Positions 33,663 through 43,759 of a stretch of DNA of 64,000 bases are shown here, piece by piece. The translations under genes were made by a program, and so were the position numbers. The notes beneath the pieces were generated by a model that saw nothing but the letters and a program-made list of their open reading frames with translations, did not search any database and was not told the origin of the DNA. The stretch comes from Streptomyces turgidiscabies Car8 (GTDB lineage Bacteria; Actinomycetota; Actinomycetes; Streptomycetales; Streptomycetaceae): assembly GCF_000331005.1 (NCBI RefSeq), contig NZ_AEJB01000361.1, forward strand, positions 372,001-436,000, given 5' to 3'. The first letter of the stretch is position 1. Each line of letters opens with the position of its first letter.

Positions 33663-34967
33663 GTGACGGCTTCCGATGAACCGCTCCCCCGTTCCGCCGC
33701 ATCCTCGATGCCGACGGCCGCCGAGGACACGGTCAACCGCGACCTGATGATCTACAACAACGGGCTTGCAGTAGGTGTTCTGGGCGGCGCGGTTACGTCC
33801 GTCGCACTGCCAAGCCTGGCCCTGATCACACTGAAGGCCACTCCCTGGGAGCTGAGCCTGCTCTACGCCGCCCAACGGTTCCCGCCCGCGGTGACGGCGC
33901 TCTTCGGCGGGGCGCTGGTCGACCGGTATCGCAAGCTGGCCTTGCTGACCTGGGGCAAGGCGGTGGGCGGAGTACTGCTGCTGTGCGTGCCGCTCGCCGC
34001 GTACCTCGGTTGGCTGTCCCTGCCGCTGCTGTGTGTCGTCGGCCTGCTGCTCGCCGCCGTCAACGACATCTCCTCCACGGCCGGAATCAGCTATCTGCCC
34101 TCGCTGGCCAAGGGCGAGAACCTCGCGGCCGCCAATTCGAAGATGGGCGCCCTGTTCTCTTTCACGGACGCCGCGGGCAGCTACTGCGCGGCCGGGTTGA
34201 TCGCGCTGTTGGGGACGAGCCGCGCGATCATCGCCGACGTCGCCTCGTACTTCATCAGCGTCGTGTGCATGACGCGGATCCGTACACCGGAGCCACCGCC
34301 AAGACCGCGTCCGGCCGACAGCACCCTGTGGCGCGAGATCCGCGACGGACTTCGGTACACCGTCCGGCACCCGGTGCTGTGGCCGCTGGTGCTGTCCAAC
34401 ACGGCGCTGTCCCTGGCGATGACTGCCTGGGATGTTCTCTACCTGATCTACGTGGTCCGGGAATTGCACTGGTCACCGGTCGCCCTGGCCGTGGTCATGG
34501 GCTGCGCGAGCGTCGGCGGTGTCGTCGGCGCCCTGGCCGGCCGGCGCCTCGCCCGCCCGCGCGGCGCATGGTGGGGCGTCGGCCCGCTGCTGCTGTGCAC
34601 GCTGGCCCTGCAGCCGCTCATCCTGATGCCGGTGCTCATCGCCGGCCCGGGCCTGCTGTGGCAGATCGTCATCGGAGTCTGCGTGACCGTCCGGTTCGCG
34701 GGCGCGACCGCGCACGGCTCGACCCAGCGCTCGGTACGCCAGGGCGTGTGCGAACCCCAGTACCAAGGACGGCAGCAGTCGATCGGTACCTGGATGACGT
34801 TCGGCCCAAGATTCCTCAGCGCGCTCGGGGCGGGCCTCCTCGTCTCCGCGATCAGTCTCGTCCCGTCGATGGCCGTTGCGGCAGTCGCCACCGCCGGGGG
34901 GTTCGTCGTACTGCTCCACTCCCCTGTCCGGCGCCTTCGGGTGATGCCGACGGCCTCCGGCGGCTGA
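33663..34967 (+). CDS. MFS transporter (EntS/MFS_3-like) 2
   Basis: 434 residues, GTG 33663. About 12 membrane segments with GGALVDRYRKLALL as the loop 2-3 motif. It shares the motif QRSVRQGVCEPQYQGRQQS with the first MFS protein of the locus, so they are paralogues. A second exporter in the same operon suggests transport of related products or intermediates. It is followed at 35 bp by the PIG-L gene. Confidence 0.85.
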   Translation: MTASDEPLPRSAASSMPTAAEDTVNRDLMIYNNGLAVGVLGGAVTSVALPSLALITLKATPWELSLLYAAQRFPPAVTALFGGALVDRYRKLALLTWGKAVGGVLLLCVPLAAYLGWLSLPLLCVVGLLLAAVNDISSTAGISYLPSLAKGENLAAANSKMGALFSFTDAAGSYCAAGLIALLGTSRAIIADVASYFISVVCMTRIRTPEPPPRPRPADSTLWREIRDGLRYTVRHPVLWPLVLSNTALSLAMTAWDVLYLIYVVRELHWSPVALAVVMGCASVGGVVGALAGRRLARPRGAWWGVGPLLLCTLALQPLILMPVLIAGPGLLWQIVIGVCVTVRFAGATAHGSTQRSVRQGVCEPQYQGRQQSIGTWMTFGPRFLSALGAGLLVSAISLVPSMAVAAVATAGGFVVLLHSPVRRLRVMPTASGG

Positions 34968-35002
34968 CCGCCCAACCCATCTTGAGGAAGGTCCACCACC
35001 CC

Positions 35003-35890
35003 GTGACCACATCCGCTTCCCCGTCCATCCCGTCGCTGCTCGGCGTGTTCGCCCACCCGGACGACGAAAGTCTCCTTGCGGGAGGAGTCCTCGCCCAGCA
35101 TGCCGCCGAAGGCGCGCGCACCGCAGTCGTCACCGCTACCTGGGCTCCGGACAGTCATCGGGCGACCGAGCTCGCCGACGCCCTTGCAGTCCTCGGTGCA
35201 GGCCGACCTCGGATGCTCGGGTACCGCGACGCCCGCAACAACTCGTCGGCGCCTGGGAGCCCTCGCTTGCTCGACGCGCCCCTGGACGAGGTCATCGCCC
35301 GGCTGGTCGCGCAGTTGCGGGAGTTCCGTCCCGACGTCGTGATCTTCCACGACGCCGTAGGCCAACTGACCGGCCATCCGGACCACCGCCACACCCACCG
35401 GGTGACCCTGCTCGCGGTGGAGGCTGCCGGGCTCGCTCACCTCTACCCGGAGGCCGGTGAGCCCTGGCAGACCCGTGCCCTTTACGCAGCCACCCACCCG
35501 CACTCCGGGGTGGGTGACCTGGGACCGCTGCTGACCGGCGTCGGCAAGACCGTGCTGTCCGTCCCGGACGCGTACGTGACCGCGGCCGTCGATGTAACAC
35601 CCTGGGCAGAACAGAAATGGCGCGCGATCCTCGCGCATCGCGGCGAAGTCGCACGTGAGCGCCCGTTGCCCGGCATCCTGGCCCGCCTGCCCGAGGACAC
35701 CCGCCGCAGGATCATCTCCACCGAGTACTTCACACGCCTCGCACCCGGGCCTGTCCCTGCCCGCAGGCATCGTCCTCGACGAGACCCTGCCGGACCAGTT
35801 GGAGAAGGCCGTACTGAAACAGGGAAGCCAGGTTCTGGGAGGGTTGCAGTACGGCGCCTGGACCCGAGTGCCGTGAGGCACAGACGGTAG
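35003..35890 (+). CDS. PIG-L family deacetylase
   Basis: 295 residues from GTG 35003. It carries the PIG-L/LmbE zinc motif VFAHPDDESLLAGG at residues 14-27 and a second zinc-site block GHPDHRHTHRV. The family removes N-acetyl groups from GlcNAc-type sugars, for example in mycothiol, teicoplanin and GPI pathways. The end may be frameshifted: after IISTEYFTRL a different frame gives HPGLSLPAGIVLDETLP ending at 35876, while this frame is Arg-rich. It probably acts on an amino-sugar or nucleoside intermediate of the locus. Confidence 0.78.
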   Translation: MTTSASPSIPSLLGVFAHPDDESLLAGGVLAQHAAEGARTAVVTATWAPDSHRATELADALAVLGAGRPRMLGYRDARNNSSAPGSPRLLDAPLDEVIARLVAQLREFRPDVVIFHDAVGQLTGHPDHRHTHRVTLLAVEAAGLAHLYPEAGEPWQTRALYAATHPHSGVGDLGPLLTGVGKTVLSVPDAYVTAAVDVTPWAEQKWRAILAHRGEVARERPLPGILARLPEDTRRRIISTEYFTRLAPGPVPARRHRPRRDPAGPVGEGRTETGKPGSGRVAVRRLDPSAVRHRR

Positions 35891-35899
35891 GCAGAGGGC

Positions 35900-35931
35900 C
35901 GATGCCGGGGCTGCTTCCGTCCCCGGCATCG
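35900..35931 (+). terminator. hairpin after the 24-36 kb operon
   Basis: Perfect 11-bp stem (CGATGCCGGGG at 35900-35910 with CCCCGGCATCG at 35921-35931) and a 10-nt loop, 9 bp after the PIG-L stop. There is no U-tract, as is common for Streptomyces terminators. Confidence 0.65.
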
Positions 35932-36066
35932 GACGGAGCGCGCCTCCACGGACGGGGGTTATGCGGCCGGTGCTTTCTTTGAGGACGAGGTCGATGAGGC
36001 CGGCGACGCGTTGGTCGAGTTCTTCTTTGCGCAGTGTAAGGGGACGAACAGAACAAGGAGCTCGGC

Positions 36067-36321
36067 ATGAGCCAACCGACAGCAACCGGCGGCGCCGCAC
36101 CGGCGACGATGCGGGCCGTCGTCGTCACCCGGCCCGGCGGCCTCGACGCACTTCAGATCAAGGACGTACCGGTGCCCGTCCGCAAGCCCGGCTGGGTACG
36201 GATCAAGGTGAAGGCGTTCGGCGTCAACGAGTCCGAGGTCACCACCCGCAAGGGCGAGTCGGACGCGGTGGTCACCTACCCGCACGCAGCCCAGCATCGT
36301 GGGAGTCGTCCAGCTCGATGA
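36067..36321 (+). pseudogene. 5' fragment of an MDR-family (zinc-type) dehydrogenase
   Basis: ATG 36067 begins a protein with TMRAVVVTRPGGLDALQIKD and WVRIKVKAFGVNESEVTTRK, the N-terminal GroES-like domain of quinone oxidoreductase-type MDR enzymes. Similarity ends after VVTYP, and the frame stops 10 codons later. The NAD(P)-binding domain is gone, so the gene is truncated by a rearrangement near 36280. Confidence 0.7.
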
Positions 36322-36436
36322 CCTTCGTAATCATGGCGTCACAGTAGAGCAGCGAGCGTGAAGCCGTGCTGGACAGGGGTTTTGAGGAGCTGACGGGCAG
36401 TGCTGGAATTGACTCATGCCGTCTGAGGAAGGCGGT

Positions 36437-39400
36437 TTACATCGCGGTGAATGGAACGTCCAGGCGGCGGTGGATGAAGACGAGATCACGGATGCGTCGC
36501 ACCTCGTCGGGCGCGATGTGGGCCAGGACGGGAAGGGCGTGGTGCCAGCCTTCGTCAGCAAGTGCATCGGCCAGGAATCGGCGTGCTGGTGCGGCGGCTT
36601 GGACCGGGTCGGGGGGCAGGTCCTGCAGAGCCAGAATCAGGAGAGTCTGTGTGAAGGTGCTACTGCTGTCGCCGGGGATGGGCTGCGCGGCGGCTGTGTG
36701 CGTGAGGTAGGCGGCGACCGAGGCGAAGGCCGCGGCGCGTTCGGCCGGGTCGCGGTGGAGTTGTGCGGCTCGGTGGGCGGCTTCGTAGTCCTGGAAGGCG
36801 GCGAATGCGACGGCGAACCCATCGACCGGGATCTCCCACGGCGGAGCGTCAGACCAGTTGCGCCATGACCTCATGAGGGCCTGACGTGCCTGCTCTGGCT
36901 GTGAGGGGGAGGCCACGATGACCGCAACGAGGACTTCTTCCAGTGTCGCGTCCTTCTGCGCGGCGCGTTGTTCGGACCAGACGCTTTCGATAGCCTCGTC
37001 GAGCTGGTCCCTGCTGGCCGGACATGCGCCACCGATCGCGGCGGCGAGTTCGGCGAGGCGGACGATGCGGCTGCCGGGATCGGCCGAGTTGGCCATCACG
37101 TGTTCTCGCTCCTGGTCGATGAGGCGGGCGGCAGTCGCCGGATCGTGGGCGCGCAGCCCAGCCGCCACCGCGATCAGCGTCCGCCGGCGCCGAGAACTGT
37201 TCTCCTTGCCGACCTCTTCGGCCAGTGCGAGCGCGCCGTCACTGTCTCCCGCATACGCGAGCGCCTGCGCGGCAGCGCGTTGGGCGGCCGCCACCCCCAC
37301 ACCGGGCGCGCCGTCGAGGAGGGCGAAGTTGCCGGCGCCTTCCAGTACCCGGGCCTGGTCGGCGGCCGTGTGTGCGAGCCGATTATCCTCTCGCACACGG
37401 CCCGCCATGGCTTCTGAGACGGCGACAGCCGCAAGGGCGCGCACCTGGCCGACGGGATCTTTAAGGTCTTCGGCCAGCCGCTGAGCGTCGGCGGTTTCGC
37501 CGACAGAAGCAAGCGCTGCGCACAGCGTGATCAGCCATGTCTGCCGCACACCGCTATTGTCGGGCGAGTCCGCCATCAGGCCCAAAGCCTCCTGCAACCT
37601 GCTCTCCGCCTCGTCCTGCTGTCCCTGCCCGGCAAGGTCGCACACCTGCCGGGCCAGGCTCTCCGCCGTGCGCGGGACCTCACCCTCGGGCGGGGAACCG
37701 GGTAGCAGAGCGAGTGCCGCGGCCCGTATGTCCCGGCCGAACCAGCCCATGCGCAGGGTCAGGGGGACGTTGGCCACGAGCTCGCTGGCCTCGTCGACGG
37801 CACCGGTGTCCAGCAGAGCCCGCACCACGCTCTTCAGCATGAGTTCCAAGAAAATGTCCAGATGCGATGTGTCCTCGCGCGACAGTGACTGTGGTGCGAG
37901 GAGGGCGGCTCGCAGCGGTCGTGCCGCCTGCTGGGCCAAGGCGGCTGCCTCATCGGGGCGGTGTGCCGCCAGAGCCGAGGCCGCGACGGCGTGAACGGCG
38001 CAGGCCTCAAGACTCTCGTCGCGCGTCTGCGCGTACAGGCTGATGTGCTCCTCCAAGCGTGCCGTGCGGGGCTGGGAGGAGGCCTGTGCGACGGCGGTCC
38101 AGGCTCTGACCGGCGGCGTGGGGTCGGCAGCCCAGCCGGATGCCAGTTCGTCGGCACAGCGCTCGGCTTCATCCAGAAGTTCCTCTGCCAGACCGGCGTC
38201 GCGGTGGGCGACGGCGAGGGATGCCTCCACGGTGATGCGGCACGTGAGGATCTCGTCGCCTTCTCGGGCCGGCGGCTGGAGAGATGCAAGCAGCGCGCGG
38301 CCGTCTTGGTCTTGGCCCACCGAGAACAGTGCGAGGGCGACCTGGCCCGTCGCTGCCTCGGCGTCGTACTCGTCCCCGTTCGCTGGTGACGCCTCGTAGC
38401 GGGCTTGTCGAGCCCAGCGGGCGGCCTCCTGCGCCGCCTCGATGGCATGCCGAGGGTCGCTGCCCGCGAGAGCCCGGGCCACTTGCGCCAGCCTGGCGGC
38501 CCGATCCGGCGTGTACGGCGCGGTCCTGGCGAGGTCGATGGCACGCCGGGAGTGTCCCAGGGAAGCGAAGGCCACCGGGAGGCTCGGCGGCAGTGCCCGG
38601 GCGTCCTCGTGCAGCAGATCGCGGGAAGCCGTGAGCGCCGCCAACACACCCAAATCCTTTGCCCCGTCGAGCTCGACCAGCTGGCGAGCCGCCTCAAGAT
38701 CGGCCAGTGCCGTGTCGACTGAGGAACGGGACACCAGCGCCAGCTGGCGCCGCGGGTCCAAGGCGAGCGAGACGATGCGCTCGGTGCTGCCCGCGCTGCG
38801 GAGCATGTGCGGATAGTCGTAGAGCAGATATGACGGGGTGTGCGACGGCCAGCCCTTGGCCTGGTAGGCGTCCGCCCAGGCGTGGAGCCGGTCCGCGCAG
38901 GCGCCGACGACGGACGGGCCCAGCTCGGCCAGCGCCGTGCGGCGGAGCTCTTCATGGCCCAGGAGATAGGGACGCGGGTCGGCTGCCGGCCGAGGCCGCG
39001 CGAGGTGCCGGCGTTCGTCGACGAGGAAGCTGCGCCCGGTGATGCTGCGAAGCCGTCTTTTCACATCGTGGGGGCGAACGTCGAGCACTTCCGACAGGTC
39101 TCGGTCCGACAGCGCGCCACGAGCGGCTACGAGCAGGCCGAGCAGGTCGCTGCCCACCGGGGTGTCGTTCAGCAGCCGCTCGAGTTCCCGCCCGGCCATG
39201 TCGCTGATGACCTGGGCGCGCGGCGAGGGGCTGAGCGGGCGGACGATGTCCGGCTGCCGCAGAGGGTGATCTTGCGGCAGGTCGCCGGGGAGGAGCGGGT
39301 GGGGCCGGCCGGTGACGATGACCCGCATGCCGGCGGGCGGGCGCTTGGGTAGCAGGGCGGCGATGCTGTGCCCGCCCGGGCCGCCTCCGCTGTCCTCGTC

Positions 39401-39440
39401 GAGGCCGTCTACTACGACGACCAGCCGGCGTCCCTGCCTT
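36437..39440 (-). pseudogene. STAND/NACHT-like NTPase with helical repeats, 5'-truncated
   Basis: About 1,000 residues remain. The first recognisable part is a Walker B-like motif RRLVVVVDGLDED near 39410-39440, then GMRVIVTGRPHPLLP. The P-loop that should precede it is absent. A winged-helix-like segment (LLGLLVAARGALSDRDLSEVL) and a long Ala-rich helical repeat (TPR-like) region follow to the stop at 36437. Open frame upstream of 39440 is the shadow of the + strand gene. Intact relatives are signal-transducing NTPases, some of them in defence or developmental regulation. As it stands it should be inactive as an ATPase. Confidence 0.6.
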
Positions 39441-39444
39441 CGGC

Positions 39445-40509
39445 ATGCCCACCGCCCAGGCTCTCGCCGCGCTGGTACGTGATGCCGCGGCCGAGGCAGG
39501 CTCTGGCGGACTGCGCGTTGGCCAAGGGCTTCCGGACCGGGAGCGCGAAATGGGCGCGGCATACCAGGAGGTTGCCGCGGCCGGGCTGGGGCGGCCGGCC
39601 GGGGAAGCGTGGGCCCACGGGACGGCCGCGCTCCAGGACCTGCACCACGTCCAGGATGGAGAACCGGGCTGGGTGCTGTGTCTGGTGCCCGATCGACCAC
39701 CAGTCGCGGTCGCCGCACCCGTCTGGCAGGCGATCATCGACGCCGGGCGGGCAAGCTATGGCCACGATCCGCTCGCGGCCGTGGGCTTCCCCGTCCCGCC
39801 CGAAGGCGAGGACGAACCATGGGCTATCGGGCCTGGTTCCCGGGAGGTGGACCTCTACGGCGGGACGTGGGGCGCGGGCCGCCTGGCGCGCTCGGGCCAT
39901 GGCGTGTGGCGGTGGCAGCCGATCCCCCGCTTCAGCCTCAACCAGGGCCGCTGCGCCACGAACTGGACGGCCGACCAGACGCCGGCGCTGCGCCTGCGCG
40001 CCGTGGTGAACCTCCCCTGGGCCGGCGTGGACGGGCTGGAGATCACGAGGGACCGGCGCCGTCAGCTCGAACAGCAGCTCCCGCACAGCGTGCTGGCCGG
40101 CGCCGTGACCTTGCTTTCCAGGCGCCGGGGCGCGGAACTGCCCGCTGTTGGCTGGGTGCGGGGCCCGTTCAACAACTCGGCCCGCTCCGCCGGATACACG
40201 TGCACGATCGCGCCGGAGGGCCGCCCGGCCCTCACGGCGGCCGCCATGCTCGCCCTGCCGAGCCCGACGGAATCCACCGTAGTCGCCTGCGCGGAGGTCA
40301 GGGTCGAGGACGCGACGGCGTGGGCGGCAGCCCTCGGCGCTGGCGGGGAAACTCAACTCGGCCTCGACGAGGTCCAGGCGGTCCTGCTGGACGCGTGGGA
40401 GACGGCCGCCGAGCTCCTGCCCGAGATCGTCGGCAACCAGTCGGCCCTCCGGTGGGCCGCACCGTCCCCGCCGGTGGGTGGCGGTGGTCGGTGTCGGTGG
40501 ATCGCGTAG
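39445..40509 (+). CDS. hypothetical protein at a rearrangement joint
   Basis: 354 residues. Coherent protein-like sequence (GWVLCLVPDRPPVAVAAPVW, GVWRWQPIPRFSLNQGRCAT, LRLRAVVNLPWAGVDGLEIT) suggests a real coding region. I recall no named domain. Its first codon lies at the point where the divergent NTPase gene loses its 5' end, so its own N-terminus may also be missing. The C-terminal end (GGGGRCRWIA) may be artificial too. Function unknown. Confidence 0.5.
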   Translation: MPTAQALAALVRDAAAEAGSGGLRVGQGLPDREREMGAAYQEVAAAGLGRPAGEAWAHGTAALQDLHHVQDGEPGWVLCLVPDRPPVAVAAPVWQAIIDAGRASYGHDPLAAVGFPVPPEGEDEPWAIGPGSREVDLYGGTWGAGRLARSGHGVWRWQPIPRFSLNQGRCATNWTADQTPALRLRAVVNLPWAGVDGLEITRDRRRQLEQQLPHSVLAGAVTLLSRRRGAELPAVGWVRGPFNNSARSAGYTCTIAPEGRPALTAAAMLALPSPTESTVVACAEVRVEDATAWAAALGAGGETQLGLDEVQAVLLDAWETAAELLPEIVGNQSALRWAAPSPPVGGGGRCRWIA

Positions 40510-40786
40510 CCCACGCCTGGGGCTCGACCCCTCCAGGAAGACCTGCAACACCGCCACCGTCCATCGCCACCCACCCCAGTAGCGTTCGTGGTTCGAGCCA
40601 CCCGCAGGGACCACCTCTCACCGTGCCCGGAGCCGTCGAGCTCCCCACAAGACCGAGGGCCCTGCGGGCAGCTGGGGTCACGAACGGCTAATCGGATGCC
40701 GGGCCACCGAGCCCTGCCATTAGGGAGACGCGTGCCCCTGCAGGGCTGACCAGCGGCAACAGCAGGACGGAGAGGAGACCAATAAC
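40510..40786 (+). ncRNA. IS110 leader region, possible bridge-RNA locus
   Basis: 277 bp of non-coding DNA directly upstream of the IS110 transposase. It holds an inverted repeat AGCCCTGC (40710-40717) / GCAGGGCT (40740-40747) and further GC-rich potential hairpins. In IS110-group elements the left non-coding end can encode the bridge RNA that pairs with target and donor DNA. The placement fits, but no loops were matched to target sequences here. Confidence 0.25.
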
Positions 40787-42034
40787 GTGCATATAGGAGT
40801 GTTCTGCGGTATCGACTGGGCCAGCGACCATCACGACGTCGCGCTGGTCAGCGGCGACGGAACCTTGTTGGCCCGCGCGCGGATCGGTGACGACGCCCAT
40901 GGCCTGCAGCAGCTGCTCGACCTCCTCGCCGCTCACGGCGACACTCCCGAGGACCCGATCCCGGTGGCCATCGAGACCTCCCGGGGACTGCTGGTCGCGT
41001 GCCTGCGCGCCACCGAGCGGCCGGTCTATGCGATCAACCCGATGGCCGCTGCCCGCTACCGAGACCGATACTCGGTCGCCCGCAAGAAGTCCGACCATCT
41101 CGACGCCATGGTGCTGGCCAACATCCTTCGCACGGACGCGGCCGCACACCGGACGCTGCCGCGCAACAGCGAGCTCGCCAAGGCCACCGCGGTCCTGGCC
41201 CGAGCCCAGCAGGACGCGGTCTGGGACCGCACCCAGGCTGGCAACAAACTCCGCTCCCACCTGCACAGTTACTTCCCAGGCTTCCTCGCTGCCGCAGGGC
41301 ACCACCGCGAGGGCTTGTGCCACCCCATCGCCAGGACCCTGTTCGCCGCAGCACCCACCCCCGCGCGGGCGGCCAGGCTCACCCGCGCCCAACTGCGGGC
41401 GCTGGCCAAGAAAGCCGGCCGCCAGCGCGGGATCGAGGCCGAGGCAGACCGTCTCCACACCGCTCTCCGCCTTCCGCAGATGCGTCAACTCCCGCTCGTC
41501 GAGGAGGCGATGGGCCGACAGACCCTCGCCCTGCTGCGGCAGCTCGAAGCGGCATGCTCCAGCGCGGACGACCTCGCCGCAGCCACCACGGAGTCCTTCG
41601 AGAAGCACCCGGACGCCGAGATCATCACCAGCTTCCCCGGCCTCGGCCCGCTCACCGGAGCCCGGGGACTCGCCGAGATCGGCGACGACCGATCCCGCTT
41701 CGCCGCCGCCAGGTCCCTGAAGGCATACGCAGGAGCAGCCCCCATCACCAGGGCCTCCGGCAAGACAGTCAGCGTCCAGGCCCGCCGGGTCAAGAACCAG
41801 CGACTGGCCTCCGCCGGCTACCTGTGGGCCTTCTCCGCCCTGACCGCCTCACCGGGCGCCAAGGCCCACTACGACCGACGCCGCGACGACGGCGATCACC
41901 ACACCGCAGCTCAGCGCAACCTCTTCAACCGGATGATCGGCTGTCTCCACCACTGCCTCAGCAACCGCACCCGCTACGACGAGAGCACCGCCTTCCCCGG
42001 CACTGCGAAGTGCCTCAACACAGCAGCCGCTTGA
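40787..42034 (+). CDS. IS110 family transposase (DEDD)
   Basis: 415 residues, full length. RuvC-like DEDD residues are in FCGIDWASDHHD, PVAIETSRG and KKSDHLDAMVLA. The C-terminal transposase_20 domain has FPGLGPLTGARGLAEIG and ASAGYLWAFSAL with the presumed nucleophilic Ser, then KAHYDRRRDDGDHH. Starts at ATG or GTG around 40787 after GGAGAGGAGACC. It appears intact. Confidence 0.9.
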   Translation: MHIGVFCGIDWASDHHDVALVSGDGTLLARARIGDDAHGLQQLLDLLAAHGDTPEDPIPVAIETSRGLLVACLRATERPVYAINPMAAARYRDRYSVARKKSDHLDAMVLANILRTDAAAHRTLPRNSELAKATAVLARAQQDAVWDRTQAGNKLRSHLHSYFPGFLAAAGHHREGLCHPIARTLFAAAPTPARAARLTRAQLRALAKKAGRQRGIEAEADRLHTALRLPQMRQLPLVEEAMGRQTLALLRQLEAACSSADDLAAATTESFEKHPDAEIITSFPGLGPLTGARGLAEIGDDRSRFAAARSLKAYAGAAPITRASGKTVSVQARRVKNQRLASAGYLWAFSALTASPGAKAHYDRRRDDGDHHTAAQRNLFNRMIGCLHHCLSNRTRYDESTAFPGTAKCLNTAAA

Positions 42035-42057
42035 CAGATCAACTGCATCGGATGTCT

Positions 42058-42319
42058 TCCTCGCCGCCATGGCCGCCACCGAGATCGAAAAGGGGGCCGA
42101 AGAAACGATTCCCGCACTCTCGCGCCCCTCAGCCTGGCAGAAATCCGGAGACTCCTGGAAGCTCTCCGCCCCGGTCCAACGCGGCATCGGCATCCCGACC
42201 GCGCACTGACCTGGTCCCGCTTCAGAAGACGCCACCAAGCGACCGCCAAACGCTGTCACTACGCCCGTCGCACCGCCGGTCACGAACTGCCACAACATGA
42301 CGCACCATCAGTCAACTAG
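42058..42319 (+). pseudogene. C-terminal remnant of an IS701-type transposase
   Basis: The + strand encodes LSLAEIRRLLEALRPGPTRH then LTWSRFRRRHQATAKRCHYA, which matches the last 60 residues of IS701-family transposases. Compare EEIRRLLNRLVWATTQP and RWRRTHQARAQRCHYA in the copy at 58121. The rest is missing. A preceding piece (MAATEIEKGAEE) may come from the same protein. Confidence 0.65.
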
Positions 42320-42421
42320 ACTCAATAACAAGCCCCTGACCAGGGACGATAGCGAACTACCGCTGGAGTACTAGCCCGAAAGTCTGACAGAAGCAGCTCC
42401 CGCTGGTACTGGCGACGATCC

Positions 42422-43759
42422 TCAGATGAGCCGTATTCCGTGTCCGGGCGTCAGGATGATGTTCGGGTCGAAGCGTCGCTTGGCGCGTGCGAAGTCGTTC
42501 CACAGTGGTCCGAAGTGTCTGCGCCAGTCCTCGGGCGACATCGGCAGGGCGTTGACCGGATAGGCGACGCCGCCTGCTGCCAGAGCTTGTTCGTATATTT
42601 GACGGTTACTCGCGATCATCGGACCTTGTTCGCCGGGCAGGGCCGTACGCAGCAACGCGACCATGAACGCTGTCGCGTCGGTGGGCTTTCGGACGAACGG
42701 CGTTGCGAGCTTCGCGGTCGGTAGTGGATAGACGATGACGAGCCCTGACCGGCCTGTGGATTCCTGCGTCAGACCGTCGAGTGCCTGCCGAACGAACCCC
42801 TCGGCTGTCGGAGCCGGCAACAGCATGTTCAGCCAGGGATGCGGATGGAACCACTCTCCGGTCCTCCGGAGTTCCTGTTCTCCGGCCGCCATCCGGTCGA
42901 GGAACTCGGCATGTGGAAGAACCTCGACAGGTTCGGCACGGCATTCGGGGTGAAGGCTCCGGAGCACGGACCGTTCGTCCGGCGGGTCCCCGGTGAGACA
43001 GTGCTTGGCCAGGTCAAGCCGATATCGCCACGGACCGCTCCCGAGCGGCAGGACCCGGCCTTCCACATGGTCGAACATTCCCTCGTGCGCGAGGCGTGTC
43101 TGCTCGGCGAGAAAGACCGTCAGGTCGTTGTACAGGAACTTGTACCAGTGCGTTTTGTCGAAGGCCGGGACGAGCCGCAGAGTGGCTCGGACAATCACGC
43201 CGAACTGGCCAAGCCCCCCGCGCACACAGTCGAACAAGTCACGGTTCCCGAGCGGAGAACACCTCACCAGAGCGCCTGTCCCGGTGACGACATCGAGGTC
43301 CACCACGTTGTCGGTCTGCGCGCCGTGTCGATGACTCGCGCCACCAAATCCGCCGACGGACAGCGTGCCGCCGACCGTGGTGCCCAGGAAGTCGGTGAGA
43401 ACCGGCGGCGTCCGGAGTCCGGGGAGCGTGGCCGCGACCACGTCCGACCATCGGGCACCGGCGTCCACCACGATGTGATCGGGTCCGACCTCGTGCACGG
43501 TGTCGAGTTCCGTCATGTCCAGCACGATCCCGTCGGCGGCCTGGCCCTGACCGTACGTGGAGTGCCCGGCCCCCCGTGCGGCGAGCGGTCTGCCCTGGCC
43601 TGCCGCGTACGACACCGCTTCCTGGACCTCGGCCGGCGAGCGCGGCGCGAGTACTGCCGCAGGTTTCGCATGTACGCAGTGCCCGAAGTCCTCGGCCGCA
43701 CTTGTGAGCCCGGCTTCGTCGGTTCGCCATCGATCACGCATCCGGCGAATTCCGGACAT
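42422..43759 (-). CDS. fasE: cytokinin oxidase/dehydrogenase, FasE
   Basis: 445 residues. FAD-linked oxidase of the PCMH/VAO type: RGAGHSTYGQGQAADGIVLD contains the GHS motif whose His covalently binds FAD in cytokinin dehydrogenases. LGTTVGGTLSVGGFGGASHR and a C-terminal substrate domain (HPWLNMLLPA) follow. It cleaves the N6 side chain of cytokinins. It is the last gene of the fas operon here and overlaps fasD by 26 bp, the same order as in the Rhodococcus fascians fas operon. Its presence with biosynthetic genes suggests tuning of the cytokinin mixture. Confidence 0.9.
   Translation of the reverse strand: MSGIRRMRDRWRTDEAGLTSAAEDFGHCVHAKPAAVLAPRSPAEVQEAVSYAAGQGRPLAARGAGHSTYGQGQAADGIVLDMTELDTVHEVGPDHIVVDAGARWSDVVAATLPGLRTPPVLTDFLGTTVGGTLSVGGFGGASHRHGAQTDNVVDLDVVTGTGALVRCSPLGNRDLFDCVRGGLGQFGVIVRATLRLVPAFDKTHWYKFLYNDLTVFLAEQTRLAHEGMFDHVEGRVLPLGSGPWRYRLDLAKHCLTGDPPDERSVLRSLHPECRAEPVEVLPHAEFLDRMAAGEQELRRTGEWFHPHPWLNMLLPAPTAEGFVRQALDGLTQESTGRSGLVIVYPLPTAKLATPFVRKPTDATAFMVALLRTALPGEQGPMIASNRQIYEQALAAGGVAYPVNALPMSPEDWRRHFGPLWNDFARAKRRFDPNIILTPGHGIRLI

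Noticed and set aside
33577..33666. 29-codon frame between the MazG-like and MFS genes
   Set aside because: Coupled by ATGA, but too short and Arg-rich without any recognisable sequence; more likely a remnant.
39441..39718. N-terminal 90 residues of the NTPase as an intact start
   Set aside because: Low-complexity Arg/Pro sequence, complementary to the real + strand gene, and no P-loop.
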